A stretch of DNA of 64,000 bases from Pseudomonas tumuqii (GCF_013184545.1 NZ_JAAOJA010000002.1:1-64000); one strand, 5' to 3'; positions 27,043-36,418 are shown, numbered from the stretch's first letter. Notes: a model not told the origin generated them from the sequence alone. Made by a program: numbers and translations.

Positions 27043-28344
27043 ATGTTGGGACTGACCCGGACCTTCGGCGCCCTGTACCTGGCCAGCCTGCTGATGCAGC
27101 TCGGCTCGACCCTGCTGATGACCTACCTGGCGTTGCGCCTGACGGCGGACGGCGTCGCCGAGTTCTGGGGCGGCGCGCTGATGGCGGCCAACGCCCTGGG
27201 CATGGTGGCCGGCGGCAAGGTCGGCCATGTGCTGATCGACCGGGTCGGCCATATCCGCACCTATGTCGCCTGCGCCGGGGTGATTTCCGCCGCGGTACTG
27301 GCCCACGAATTCAGCAGTGCCTTGCCGCTCTGGCTGCTGCTGCGTGCGCTGGTCGGTGTGGCCATGATGTGCCAGTTGATGGTGCTGGAAAGCTGGCTCA
27401 ACGACCGCGCCCAGAGCGACCAACGGGGCAAGGTGCTGGGCATCTACATGGTCGCGGTCTATGTCGGCATGATGCTCGGCCAGCTGGCCCTGAGCCTCAA
27501 CGGCGACCTGGGTATCCACGCCTTGCTCGGTGTGGCCATGGCCTTCGCCCTGTGCCTGGTGCCGGTGGCGCTGACCGGCAGCATGCACCCGGCCGCGCTG
27601 CGCCCGGCACCTATCGATATCCGCCTGTTCCTGCGGCGGGTGCCGCAGTCGCTGGTGACCATTCTGATCTCGGGCATGATCAACGGCGGCTTCTATGGGC
27701 TGGCCTCGATCTACGCCAGTCAGCAGGGCCTGGGTACGGTCGAGATCGGCCAGTTCATGGCGTTGGCCATCGCCGCCGGCCTGCTCGCCCAGTTGCCGCT
27801 GGGCTGGCTGTCCGACCGTCTGCCACGAGCCAGCCTGATCCGCGGCGTGGCCGTGCTGTTGGTCCTCGCCTGCCTGCCGTTGGCGTTCTACCAGGACTTG
27901 TCGTTCGGCCCCTTGCTGCTGTTCGGCGCCGGCATCGGCTTCCTGCAGTTCTGCCTGTATCCGCTGGGCGTGGCTCTGGCCAACGACAATATCGAGGCCG
28001 AGCTGCGGGTGTCGCTGGCCGGCCTGTTGCTGGTGGCATTCGGCATCGGCGCCTGCATCGGCCCGCTGCTGGCCGGTGCGCTGATGGAGCAGTTCGGCGC
28101 CTCGAGCCTGTACGGCTTTTTCGCCGTCTGCGCCGCAGTGTTGGCCCTGGCTGTCGGTCAGGGCAAGGTCACCGGCGAGCACTTGCAGGTGGATGCACCA
28201 CTGCATCACCAGGCCACGCCCAACGGCCTGGCCAGTTCGACTCTGGCGGCAGTGATCGAACCCGTGGCGCAAGCGCAACCGGGCACGGCATCCGCGATGC
28301 CCGAACCAGTCTCGCTGGGAAGCACAAGCGCCACGCGGCTCTGA
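27043..28344 (+). CDS. Major facilitator superfamily transporter
   Basis: 433 residues with twelve predicted membrane helices. It resembles the YcaD branch of MFS proteins: an N-terminal segment LGLTRTFGALYLASLLMQLG, LESWLNDRAQSDQRGKVLGIYM between helices 4 and 5, and a charged loop GWLSDRLPR between helices 8 and 9. The C-terminal 70 residues are an unusual soluble extension rich in Ala, Ser and Thr. Start ATG 27043 has AAGGAG upstream. In this cluster it could import the substrate or export a product. It lies 66 bases after the cupin, likely same operon. Confidence 0.85.
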   Translation: MLGLTRTFGALYLASLLMQLGSTLLMTYLALRLTADGVAEFWGGALMAANALGMVAGGKVGHVLIDRVGHIRTYVACAGVISAAVLAHEFSSALPLWLLLRALVGVAMMCQLMVLESWLNDRAQSDQRGKVLGIYMVAVYVGMMLGQLALSLNGDLGIHALLGVAMAFALCLVPVALTGSMHPAALRPAPIDIRLFLRRVPQSLVTILISGMINGGFYGLASIYASQQGLGTVEIGQFMALAIAAGLLAQLPLGWLSDRLPRASLIRGVAVLLVLACLPLAFYQDLSFGPLLLFGAGIGFLQFCLYPLGVALANDNIEAELRVSLAGLLLVAFGIGACIGPLLAGALMEQFGASSLYGFFAVCAAVLALAVGQGKVTGEHLQVDAPLHHQATPNGLASSTLAAVIEPVAQAQPGTASAMPEPVSLGSTSATRL

Positions 28345-28372
28345 CCCGTCATCATCAACAGGAAGCCCGCTC

Positions 28373-28620
28373 ATGTTCGACAATAAAAACCAATACCCGG
28401 CGACCCCTAATCCGCTATGCCACCGATACCTCGAACATGCAGGTGTGGACCCTGCACAACTTCGCCCGTTACGCCCTGGTGTTCGCCGGCGGGCCAGTGA
28501 TCCTCTACGAGTTCCACAATGGCGAGCACCTGCATCAAGCTGGAGCAGCATGCATTGATCACTGCCGATGGCTGTCAGGCGTTATCGACGTTTCCCCGAC
28601 AACGCGATTGGTTGGACTGA
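28373..28620 (+). pseudogene. Remnant of an M24-family (creatinase-like) peptidase gene
   Basis: The stretch encodes, in one frame, IRYATDTSNMQVWTLHNF and GGPVILYEFHNGEHL, matching the N-terminal creatinase-type domain of M24 proteins. In another frame it encodes KLEQHALITADGCQALSTFP, matching the M24 C-terminus. The metal-binding catalytic domain between them is missing, and the ATG-led frame differs again. This is therefore a gene with a large internal deletion and frameshifts. M24 relatives include creatinase, ectoine hydrolase and DMSP lyase DddP. The original activity probably belonged to this cluster. Start and end are approximate. Confidence 0.7.
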
Positions 28621-29012
28621 CGCTATGGCGCAGATGAGCCTGCGCATGACGCCCTGAGGATGGTTGGCGGTTATTGCGTGACTCTATAGTCGGCCGCGAA
28701 GAAATAGTGGCCTGGTCAGGCCTTTCAAACGAGTTGCCCGCGTCTGCGCAGTTCGACCGTGGCGCTGTCGATTCGGCCGTGTTTTTGCGGTTTATGAATG
28801 CGGGCAAAGCCCCGGGATTGCTGACGTCCAGTCGTTTCTATTGATGATAAAAACTCACCAATCAGCGCGGTAAAAATGATGTGTCAAAAGTGCCCATCCA
28901 GCCAATCATTGCAGCGTGAAAATCGCTGTGGGAGGAAAAACGACACCGTTGAACGGCTCATCGCTGAGCCCTGCGTGCATACAGACATAACAATAACAGT
29001 GGAGAACATGAC
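28621..29012. other. Intergenic region before the BCCT gene
   Basis: About 390 bases between the M24 remnant and the BCCT carrier, with lower GC toward the end. No further ORF is supported. It likely contains the BCCT promoter. Confidence 0.5.
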
Positions 29013-30644
29013 ATGAGTAATTCGGCTGGGTTATGGCGCGGCGTCGATGCGCGGATAACCATCGTATCGACTGTATTGATCGCCTCGTTCGTGGCCTTTT
29101 GTGCGCTATTGGGCGACCAGGCGGGTGTGGTCTTTTCTGAACTTTCCACCGCCATACTGCTGAACTTCAAATGGTTCTATCTGGTCATGGCCTCGGGTGT
29201 GCTGGTCTATCTGCTGTATTTGATGGTCAGCCGCTTCGGCAATATCACCCTCGGCCGCGATGGCGAGCAGCCCGAGTTCAGCACTATCTCCTGGCTGTCC
29301 ATGTTGTTCAGTGCCGGCATGGGTATCGGCCTGCTGTTCTGGTCGGTGGCCGAGCCGATGTGGCACTACGCCGGCAACCCGTTCAGCGCCACCACGCTGA
29401 GCGCCGAGTCGGCCGAGACGGCGATGCGCGTGACCTTCTTCCACTGGGGCATGCACGCTTGGGCGTTGTACCTGATGCCCGCCCTGTGCCTGGCCTATTT
29501 CTCCTTTCGCAAGGGCAAGCCGCTGAGCATCCGTTCGACCCTGACCCCGCTGTTCGGCGAGGCGCGCATGCAGGGCTGGCTGGGCGCCTTTTTCGACATC
29601 CTGATCGTGGTGGTGACCGCCTTCGGCATCGCCACCTCCTTCGGTCTGGGTGTCGAGCAGATGAGTACCGGGATCAAGATGCTGACCGGTTTCGAACTGG
29701 GTATCGGCTTGAAGATGCTGCTGATTCTGGGCATTTCCCTGATCGCCATCATGTCGGTGGTATCCGGGGTGGATCGCGGGATCAAGCTGCTGTCGTTGTG
29801 GAACATGGCGTTGTCGCTGCTAATCCTGGCCGCGGTCATGGCGTTCGGCCCGACCCGTTACATCCTCAACACCATCCTCGAAGGTACCTCCGGCTATGCG
29901 CAAAGCGTGATCGGCATGAGCCTGTGGAGCGACACTCAGCAGGACGCCGGCTGGCAGAACTGGTGGACCGCCTTCTACTGGGCCTGGTGGCTGACCTGGT
30001 CGCCCTTCGTCGGCACCTTCATCGCGCGTATTTCCCGTGGCCGCACCATTCGCCAGTTGGTGATGGGCTCGCTGATCATCCCGGTGTTGTTCAGCTTCGT
30101 CTGGATCGGCACCTTCGGTGGCGCCGCGCTGAACTATGAGAAGGCCGACCGGGTCAGCCATCAGGAACAGGTGCAGAGCCAGGGCTTGCAAGGCGAGGCG
30201 GCCGAGTTCACCGGCGGCGCCATCCTGCTGGCGACCAAGGCCGATGCCACCAACTCGCTGTTCACCCTGTTCGACAAGATCGAGCAGTCCTCGGGGCTCG
30301 CCATCGGCAACCTGCTCAGCGCGCTGGCCTCGTTGCTGATCGTGACGTATTTCGTGACCTCGGCGGACTCCGGCACCCTGGTGATCAGCACCTTGGCCGC
30401 CCGTGGCAGCCTCCATCCGCCGACCGCCAGTCGAGTGGCCTGGGGCCTGATGGTCGGTGCCATCGCTGCCGCCCTGTTGTGGACCGGCGGGTTGAAGAGT
30501 GTGCAGACGGCGACTATCTGCGCGGCCTTGCCGATCGGCGTGATCCTGGTGTTGATGGGGATTGCCCTGCATCGCACGCTGCTTGGCGACCCCGCTGCCA
30601 GCTTGCGCAGCAGCGCCGAGGCGTTGCAGCCTTCGGTCAACTGA
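29013..30644 (+). CDS. BCCT-family betaine/choline/carnitine transporter
   Basis: 543 residues, about twelve membrane helices. Family landmarks are SAGMGIGLLFWSVAEPMWHY (the glycine-rich stretch of helix 3) and WTAFYWAWWLTWSPFVGTFIARISRG, the BCCT signature whose Trp residues form the aromatic box for quaternary ammonium groups. Import is sodium- or proton-driven. There is no long C-terminal osmosensing tail, so it is a nutrient rather than osmoprotectant carrier. It follows the M24 remnant by about 390 bases and is followed by a hairpin. Its presence points to a betaine-like substrate for the cluster. Confidence 0.93.
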   Translation: MSNSAGLWRGVDARITIVSTVLIASFVAFCALLGDQAGVVFSELSTAILLNFKWFYLVMASGVLVYLLYLMVSRFGNITLGRDGEQPEFSTISWLSMLFSAGMGIGLLFWSVAEPMWHYAGNPFSATTLSAESAETAMRVTFFHWGMHAWALYLMPALCLAYFSFRKGKPLSIRSTLTPLFGEARMQGWLGAFFDILIVVVTAFGIATSFGLGVEQMSTGIKMLTGFELGIGLKMLLILGISLIAIMSVVSGVDRGIKLLSLWNMALSLLILAAVMAFGPTRYILNTILEGTSGYAQSVIGMSLWSDTQQDAGWQNWWTAFYWAWWLTWSPFVGTFIARISRGRTIRQLVMGSLIIPVLFSFVWIGTFGGAALNYEKADRVSHQEQVQSQGLQGEAAEFTGGAILLATKADATNSLFTLFDKIEQSSGLAIGNLLSALASLLIVTYFVTSADSGTLVISTLAARGSLHPPTASRVAWGLMVGAIAAALLWTGGLKSVQTATICAALPIGVILVLMGIALHRTLLGDPAASLRSSAEALQPSVN

Positions 30645-30665
30645 ACCACGCCGCTTGAGTAACGA

Positions 30666-30701
30666 GAAGGCCTGCCGCCCTCCCTGGGGCGGCAGGCCTT
30701 C
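30666..30701 (+). terminator. Strong hairpin after the BCCT gene
   Basis: GAAGGCCTGCCGCC pairs with GGCGGCAGGCCTTC; no T-tract follows. It lies 22 bases after the stop codon and probably marks the transcript end. Confidence 0.65.
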
Positions 30702-30745
30702 CTGGTTACGTACCAGACAATCGGTGATTGCTCCGGCCGCTGGCC

Positions 30746-30898
30746 ATGCCCAGCGGCAGCATCCATAGCGTGATCAATGAAACGCCGCGCACCAGCCTGT
30801 CGTTTCACGTCTATGGCCGCCGTCTCAACCATACCGCCCGCCGTCAGTTCGACCTTGAACACCACCGCGAGCTGCCGTTCATCATCGACGCGCGCTGA
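30746..30898 (+). pseudogene. C-terminal remnant of a cupin (cysteine-dioxygenase-like) protein
   Basis: A 50-codon reading frame starting [23 protein letters not shown], which looks like the distal strands of a cysteine-dioxygenase-like cupin (GxIHxVxN, SLHVYG). The upstream part, with the first metal-binding motif, is absent; an in-frame stop precedes it. I take it as a decayed gene at the end of the catabolic cluster. The rest of the gap up to 31034 shows no other feature. Confidence 0.5.
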
Positions 30899-31034
30899 GG
30901 TTGGCCGAGACCCAGCGAGCCAAGCGGCGCTTTTGCGCTGGAGCTGGCCGGGGAGTCAGGTCAGAATATGTCCCTTCGCGTGCCTCGAGCCTGTCCGCCG
31001 GTGCGCCTCGCCCCGCTGTCGACACAGGTTCCGC

Positions 31035-31256
31035 ATGACTCAATCGCCGAAAGACCCGCTGCATGGCGTCACCCTGGAAGCCATCCTCAACGACCTGGTG
31101 GCCAAGCTGGGCTGGGATGGCCTGGCGGCGCGCATCGATATCCGCTGCTTCAAGAGCGATCCGAGCATCAAGTCCAGCCTGACTTTCCTGCGCAAGACTC
31201 CCTGGGCGCGGGAGAAGGTCGAGGCGCTGTATGTCCGCCTGCAGAAGAAGGCCTGA
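31035..31256 (+). CDS. VF530-family small DNA-binding protein
   Basis: A 73-residue protein. [28 protein letters not shown] and [29 protein letters not shown] residues define the VF530 (DUF2132) family, a compact helical fold thought to bind DNA. ATG 31035 opens the conserved part. It is followed by repeats and a convergent PBP gene. Its role is unknown. Confidence 0.85.
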   Translation: MTQSPKDPLHGVTLEAILNDLVAKLGWDGLAARIDIRCFKSDPSIKSSLTFLRKTPWAREKVEALYVRLQKKA

Positions 31257-31282
31257 CCAGCGCGACAGGACGCACGCCTCCT

Positions 31283-31428
31283 GTAGGAGCGGCGGGGACG
31301 CCCAGTTCCATGGCCGCGATTATCGACTCCCATGCGGAGCGTGGATCGGATCCGTAGATCCTGTGTTGATGCGCAAGCCCCGCAGGACGTAGAAATCGTA
31401 GGAGCGGGCCATGCCCGCGATGCTTTTT
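31283..31428. repeat. REP-like repeats
   Basis: GTAGGAGCGGCGGGG with CCATGGCCGCGAT at 31283-31320, and GTAGGAGCGGGCCATGCCCG at 31398. Between them is CGTAGATCCTG, and the whole order is repeated near 52994. Dispersed Pseudomonas intergenic repeat; it fills most of the 243-base gap. Confidence 0.65.
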
Positions 31429-31499
31429 GCAAACCCGGATGCAATCCGGGGGTGGGTTTTGCAGCCCTTGCAGATGAACAGCGCATCTACGCCCGCTAC

Positions 31500-34400
31500 C
31501 TACTTCCAGCTGGCCTGCACAGGTGCCAGCGGGGGGGCGCATTGGCTGTAGCTGCCCGGCTCCAGGTAGGGCGCGAGGATCGGCGCCATGCCTTTGAGCA
31601 CCTGCACCGGCAAGGCCGAGGTGAAGGTGAATTTCTCCGCGGCGCGCCCGGGCACGAAGGCGGTGAGGGTGCCGTAATGGCGCGGGCCGATGAAGAAGAC
31701 GAAGGTGGCGGTGCGGTTCATCGCCCGTGAACTGAGCACCTGGCCGCCCCGGCCAACGGTTTCGACCCGGTTGTCGCCGGTGCCGGTCTTGCCGCCGAGG
31801 GTCAGCAGGCGGCCGTCGGGCAGGCTGAAGCTGCCCTGCAGGCGCCGTGCGGTGCCACCTTCGACCACTTGCGAGAGCGCGCCACGCAGGGCGGCGGCCA
31901 CTTCGCTGGGCATCACCCGCTTGCCGTCCAGGGTGTTGCGCGCGACCTGGGTGTCATAGGGCGTGTCGGCGGCGAAGTGCAGGTTGTCGATGCGCACCGT
32001 GGGTTGGCGGATGCCGTCGTTCTGGATGATGCCCATCAGTTCCGCCAGCGCCGCCGGGCGGTCGCCGGAACTGCCGATGGCGGTGGCCAGCGACGGCACC
32101 AGGTACTCGAAGGGGTAACCGTGTTTCTGCCAGCGGCGGTGGATGTCGAGGAAGGCTTCGACCTCCAGCATGATGCGGATACGGCTGTCGCGGGCGCTCT
32201 TGTGCCGGCTGCGGAACAGCCAGCCGTAGACTTCCTGGCGCTGGTCGCGGCTGGCGGCCACGGCGTCGCTGAAGCTGGCCTCGGGTTTTTCCAGCAGGTA
32301 ACCGAGCAGCCACAGTTCCAGCGGGTGGACGCGGGCGATATAGCCCTGGTCGGGCAGGCTGTAGGCACCAGGGCCGTAGTTCAGGTACAGCTCACGGATA
32401 CGCTTGTCGCTGAGTTTCTCGCCCGGTACATGGGCGTGCAGGAAGGCGGCGAAGGTCGCCTCGTCGACTTCCGGCATCAGGTAGCGGTGCACGGCGGCGA
32501 GGCGTACCGAGGTGTGGCGCAGACCGCCGAGGAAAGTGTCGAGGCGTTGTTGCGCTGGCTGGCCCTGGTATTTGCGCCAGAAACGCAGGAGGAAGGTCGT
32601 GCCTTCGCGGTCGGCGAAGCGGCTGAGGTAGGCCTGGCGCCGCGGATCCTTGTCGTCCTTCATCAATTCGGCGCTGTTGCCCGGCGCCTGGTAGGTGCTG
32701 TAGCGCACCAGGTCGCGCATCAGGCGGATGAACGGCAGGTTGATCGATTCGCGCAGGGCATCGCGCAGGGTCGGGATGCGGCCGTTGTCTTCGCGGCGGA
32801 AGTTGGCGAAGGTGTGCAGGCCGCCACCGGTGAAGAAGCGTTCGTACGGGCTGGCGGAATACTTGCGTTCCAGCGCGGCCTCGAGCATGGCCGGCAAGCT
32901 GGCGCCGGGGTCGCGGCTCAGGTAGTCGATGGCCCAGCGGGTCAGATAGTCCTGCTCGGCAACCTCCACGGCGCGCAGCTCGGTAGCGCTTTGTCCGGCA
33001 TGGCGCTGGTGCAATTCGGCGATGACTTCCAGGTAGGTGGCCAGCACCCGCAGTTTGGCGGTGGAGCCGAGTTCCAGCTTGCTGCCTTCGTTGATGTCGA
33101 AGGGCTGGTCGGTGTTGTCGGTCTGCACGCGCACCCGGCTGCCATTGGCCGTGCGTTCGAACAGGGTGAAGCTGTAGCGCACTTCGGCGGTTTTTTCGGC
33201 AGACAGCAAGCGCTCACCGAACAGGCCGATCTGCTCGGCAAAGGCAGGGTCGGCGAGTTGCTCCAGGTAGCCGCTGACCGCCTGTTGTAGTTCGTTGTTG
33301 AGGGTGGTGCTGGCGGAGAGATCCAGACGGTCGAGGTCATACAGCGGCATGTTGAGCAGGTTGGAGAGGCGCGTGCGGGCCACGCTGATGCCCTTGTTGC
33401 CGTCCACCGTTTGCAGGTTCGGTTCCAGCACCCAGTCGCGGTAGCGCAACGGCTGGGCCAGGGCCGCATCGCGTAATGCCGGATCGATCAGGCCGCCACC
33501 CGCCAGCAAACGGATATGGCTGTCGACCAGTGCGGCCAGTTCATTCCGGCCCTGGGCCAGGTAATACGAGGGCCGGCGCTGGGCGATCATCATGGCCAGC
33601 ACCTGGCGCAGGGCCAGGCCGCGTTCGGCATTGCTCGCCTCGGGCGAGCGTTCGGGGTCGAGCAGGCGATTGACCTTGGCGAAGTCGGCACCGAACCAGA
33701 TGCGCAAGCCGTCGGCCAGGCCATGCACTTCGCCGTGGCCGGGCGCGGCGGAGAGCGGCACGCTGTTGAGGTAGTCGCGCACGACGTTTTCCCGCACCGC
33801 CTGGGTTTGTGCGCCGCTTTGGTAGGCGCGCACACTGGCCGAGACCATCTGCCGCAGTTTTTCCTTGGCCGAGTGGGTCAGGCCGTCCGGCGAGTGGCGG
33901 TATTTCTCCAATTGGGTGGCCAGGGTGCTGCCGCCTGCGGATTGATCCTGCACGTCGAGCACCTTGCCGACCTGCGAGATGGCCGCCATGGCGAAGCGCG
34001 GCCAGTCCACCGCTGGGTTGGCCAGGGGCTGTTCGGGGTCGAGCAGGTGGCGGTTCTCGATGAACAGCAGGCTGCCGACCACCAGCGGCGGGATGGCGCT
34101 GAAGCTCGGGTAGCGCTGCTGCGGGTAGCGAAACTCGTAGAAGGGCGTACCGCGGCAGTCGCTGATGCTCAGGCCGGTCTGGATTTTTTCCGGATAGGGG
34201 GTAAAAAAGCCGCGCTGCGTGTAGTCGAGCAACGCCGGGGAGAACTGTGCCTGTTGGGTAATCTGGAAGTCGCGCTGCTGCAGGCGCTCCAGCATCAGCG
34301 GCAGGTAGACGTACCCCAGGCGTTTATCGAAGGGGCCGTCCTGTGGGTAGACGATCGCCGGGCTGGGGCCGGGCTGCACGCGGTAGCTCAGGCTATTGCT

Positions 34401-34607
34401 GTAGCGGCTGAGGTAGTGGGCCTGGAAATGCGCGGTACGTATCTCGAAAACGACCAGCAGCGCCGCCGCCACTACCAGCAATGCCAGCAGCAGCCAGACG
34501 GCGATGCGCAGCTTGCTCGCGTGTTTTACCGGCTTCAGGTAGAAGGCCGGTTTGTCGTTCGTCGGAAGCGCCTTCTCTGGCGCGTCGGATTTCCATAGTA
34601 CGCCCAT
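31500..34607 (-). CDS. Divergent class A penicillin-binding protein
   Basis: 1035 residues. One N-terminal membrane helix (IAVWLLLALLVVAAALLVVFEI) precedes a glycosyltransferase-51-like domain (SLLFIENRHLL, GGSTLATQLEKYRHSP). That domain departs from the usual EDxxFxxHxG and GGSTITQQL patterns. The transpeptidase domain has all three motifs: STAK (SxxK), SIN (SxN) and KTGT (GGKTGTGDN). It should polymerise or crosslink peptidoglycan in the periplasm. It is longer than typical PBP1A/1B. I chose ATG 34607 rather than an upstream TTG. It is divergent from the methyltransferase gene and stands alone. Confidence 0.85.
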   Translation of the reverse strand: MGVLWKSDAPEKALPTNDKPAFYLKPVKHASKLRIAVWLLLALLVVAAALLVVFEIRTAHFQAHYLSRYSNSLSYRVQPGPSPAIVYPQDGPFDKRLGYVYLPLMLERLQQRDFQITQQAQFSPALLDYTQRGFFTPYPEKIQTGLSISDCRGTPFYEFRYPQQRYPSFSAIPPLVVGSLLFIENRHLLDPEQPLANPAVDWPRFAMAAISQVGKVLDVQDQSAGGSTLATQLEKYRHSPDGLTHSAKEKLRQMVSASVRAYQSGAQTQAVRENVVRDYLNSVPLSAAPGHGEVHGLADGLRIWFGADFAKVNRLLDPERSPEASNAERGLALRQVLAMMIAQRRPSYYLAQGRNELAALVDSHIRLLAGGGLIDPALRDAALAQPLRYRDWVLEPNLQTVDGNKGISVARTRLSNLLNMPLYDLDRLDLSASTTLNNELQQAVSGYLEQLADPAFAEQIGLFGERLLSAEKTAEVRYSFTLFERTANGSRVRVQTDNTDQPFDINEGSKLELGSTAKLRVLATYLEVIAELHQRHAGQSATELRAVEVAEQDYLTRWAIDYLSRDPGASLPAMLEAALERKYSASPYERFFTGGGLHTFANFRREDNGRIPTLRDALRESINLPFIRLMRDLVRYSTYQAPGNSAELMKDDKDPRRQAYLSRFADREGTTFLLRFWRKYQGQPAQQRLDTFLGGLRHTSVRLAAVHRYLMPEVDEATFAAFLHAHVPGEKLSDKRIRELYLNYGPGAYSLPDQGYIARVHPLELWLLGYLLEKPEASFSDAVAASRDQRQEVYGWLFRSRHKSARDSRIRIMLEVEAFLDIHRRWQKHGYPFEYLVPSLATAIGSSGDRPAALAELMGIIQNDGIRQPTVRIDNLHFAADTPYDTQVARNTLDGKRVMPSEVAAALRGALSQVVEGGTARRLQGSFSLPDGRLLTLGGKTGTGDNRVETVGRGGQVLSSRAMNRTATFVFFIGPRHYGTLTAFVPGRAAEKFTFTSALPVQVLKGMAPILAPYLEPGSYSQCAPPLAPVQASWK

Positions 34608-34849
34608 AATTGCTTGGTCCGACCTCAAGTAGCCCTTTCACAACAGCTTAGTCACTGCTTGTTGAGTTAGACGCTGTTGCTATTTGCAAAGTCAAAAAAT
34701 ATTCCAATAGTGCCTTATTCCCCCAACGGCGAGCCGCTTGTGCGGCTGAGCCGACGACTACTCGCCGCGCGGCGCGGTCCCATGGGCCGGCCAGGGCGGT
34801 GTGCAGGCACTACAATCGGTTCTGTCGTCGAACTTGCAGCGGGTGACTT

Positions 34850-35545
34850 ATGCAGCACGATCATCGCGAGCAGCTTGCTCTCAGTTGGCAGGCCAATGCC
34901 GATGCCTGGACCGCCGCGGTGCGCGAGCAGCGCATCGAAAGCCGGCGGCTGGTCACCGATGCGGCGATCCTGCAGGCGGTGCTGGCGCTGGCGCCTGCGC
35001 GAGTGCTGGATGTCGGTTGCGGCGAGGGCTGGCTGTGTCGTGGTCTGGCCGCGCGGGGCATCGAGGCAGTGGGGGTGGACGCCTCGGCGCCGTTGATCGA
35101 GGTGGCACGGGCCGCTGACGAGCCGCGCGCCCGCTACCGGGTCTGCGGCTATGCCGAGCTGGCACGTGAGGCCGGCGCATTGGGTCGCTTCGATGTGCTG
35201 GTGTGCAACTTCGCCCTGCTCGAAGAGCCGCTGGCGCCGACCCTGAATGCGCTGCATGAGGTGTTGGCGGCGGACGGTCGTTTGTTGATCCAGACCCTGC
35301 ACCCCTGGCGCGCTTGCAACGATGCGGGCTACCGCGATGGTTGGCGGGTGGAAACCTTCGCCGGCTTCGGCGCGGGCTTTGCGCGGCCGATGCCCTGGTT
35401 CTTTCGCACCCTGGAGTCCTGGCTGAGCCTGCTCAAGCAAACCGACTGGCGCCTGCAATGGCTGCAGGAGCCGCTGCACCCGGAGAGCGAACAGCCGGTG
35501 TCGCTGTTGCTGCTGTTGAGTTCTGCGCGCAACGGCGCGGCATAG
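34850..35545 (+). CDS. Class I SAM-dependent methyltransferase
   Basis: 231 residues. The SAM-binding motif I is VLDVGCGEGWLCRGLAARG with acidic VGVDAS at the end of strand 2, and FDVLVCNFALLE is motif IV. The substrate is unknown. It is the first of a run of plus-strand genes (two VOC proteins, aldo/keto reductase) with short gaps (26, 10 and 15 bases), so it may share an operon with them. The divergent PBP gene leaves a 242-base promoter region. Confidence 0.88.
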   Translation: MQHDHREQLALSWQANADAWTAAVREQRIESRRLVTDAAILQAVLALAPARVLDVGCGEGWLCRGLAARGIEAVGVDASAPLIEVARAADEPRARYRVCGYAELAREAGALGRFDVLVCNFALLEEPLAPTLNALHEVLAADGRLLIQTLHPWRACNDAGYRDGWRVETFAGFGAGFARPMPWFFRTLESWLSLLKQTDWRLQWLQEPLHPESEQPVSLLLLLSSARNGAA

Positions 35546-35571
35546 CTTTCGGTCTTCGGCGGGAGGTGGAC

Positions 35572-35979
35572 ATGCAACTGCTGCTGAATATCGATGTGCC
35601 GGATCTGCCGGCTGGCGTGGACTTCTATACCCGGGCCTTCGACTGGCGGGTGAGCCGGTACCTGTTCGGCGGCACTGTGGTCGAGCTGGAGGGCCCGCCG
35701 CTGGCTGTTTACTTATTGGCCAAACCAGCCGGCAGTGTCGCCTTTGCCGACGGCGAACAGGTGCGCAGTTACCAGCGGCACTGGACGCCACTGCACCTGG
35801 ATCTGCTGGTCGAGGACCTGGAGGCCGCCGTGGCACGGGCGCAGGCGGCCGGGGCGCGCCGCGAAGGCGAGGTCGACGACTATATATGGGGCCGTCTGGC
35901 CCGCATGAGCGATCCGTTCGGCCATGGTTTCTGCCTGATGCAATGGCGCGGAGGCGGCTACGAACAGGTCGCCGATTGA
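35572..35979 (+). CDS. VOC-family (glyoxalase-like) protein
   Basis: A 135-residue single-chain vicinal-oxygen-chelate protein with two beta-alpha-beta-beta-beta modules. The first is LLLNIDVPDLPAGVDFYTRAF, the second PLHLDLLVEDLEAAVARAQAAGA followed by DPFGHGFCLMQW. GGGAGG precedes ATG 35572. It may bind a metal, but the activity (isomerase, dioxygenase or resistance protein) cannot be told. The next VOC gene follows after 10 bases. Confidence 0.85.
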   Translation: MQLLLNIDVPDLPAGVDFYTRAFDWRVSRYLFGGTVVELEGPPLAVYLLAKPAGSVAFADGEQVRSYQRHWTPLHLDLLVEDLEAAVARAQAAGARREGEVDDYIWGRLARMSDPFGHGFCLMQWRGGGYEQVAD

Positions 35980-35989
35980 GGAGGTGGTC

Positions 35990-36418
35990 ATGTCCGCTGT
36001 GAGCAGCAGGTCGCGTAGCAACCTGATTCCTTGCCTGCGCTATCGCGATGCGCCAGCGGCCATCGACTGGTTGTGCGAGACCTTCGGTTTCGAGCGGCAC
36101 TTGCTGGTGCCCGACGAGCAGGGCGGCATCGCCCACGCCCAGCTCAGCTGCGGCACTGGTATGCTGATGCTCGGCTCGCTGAGCGAGTCGGCCTATGGCC
36201 GGCTGATGCGTCAGCCGGACCAAGTCGGTGGCTGCACCCAGAGCCTCTATCTGGTGGTCGAGGATGCCGATGGGCTGTACGCCAGGGCCAAGGCCGCGGG
36301 CGCCGAGATCCTCATCGAGCTCAAGGACGAGGACTACGGTGGCCGCGGCTTCAGCTGTCGCGATCTGGAAGGGCATCTGTGGACGTTCGGCAGCTATGAT
36401 CCCTGGCGAGCGGATTGA
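35990..36418 (+). CDS. VOC-family protein
   Basis: 142 residues. LIPCLRYRDAPAAIDWLCETFGFE at the start and SLYLVVEDADGLYARAKAAGAEIL, FSCRDLEGHLWTFGSYDPW at the end are typical of the VOC group close to PhnB/glyoxalase-like proteins. GAGGAGG precedes ATG 35990; a GTG six bases upstream is less likely. It is a different subfamily from its upstream neighbour, so the two are not a recent duplication. Confidence 0.86.
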   Translation: MSAVSSRSRSNLIPCLRYRDAPAAIDWLCETFGFERHLLVPDEQGGIAHAQLSCGTGMLMLGSLSESAYGRLMRQPDQVGGCTQSLYLVVEDADGLYARAKAAGAEILIELKDEDYGGRGFSCRDLEGHLWTFGSYDPWRAD

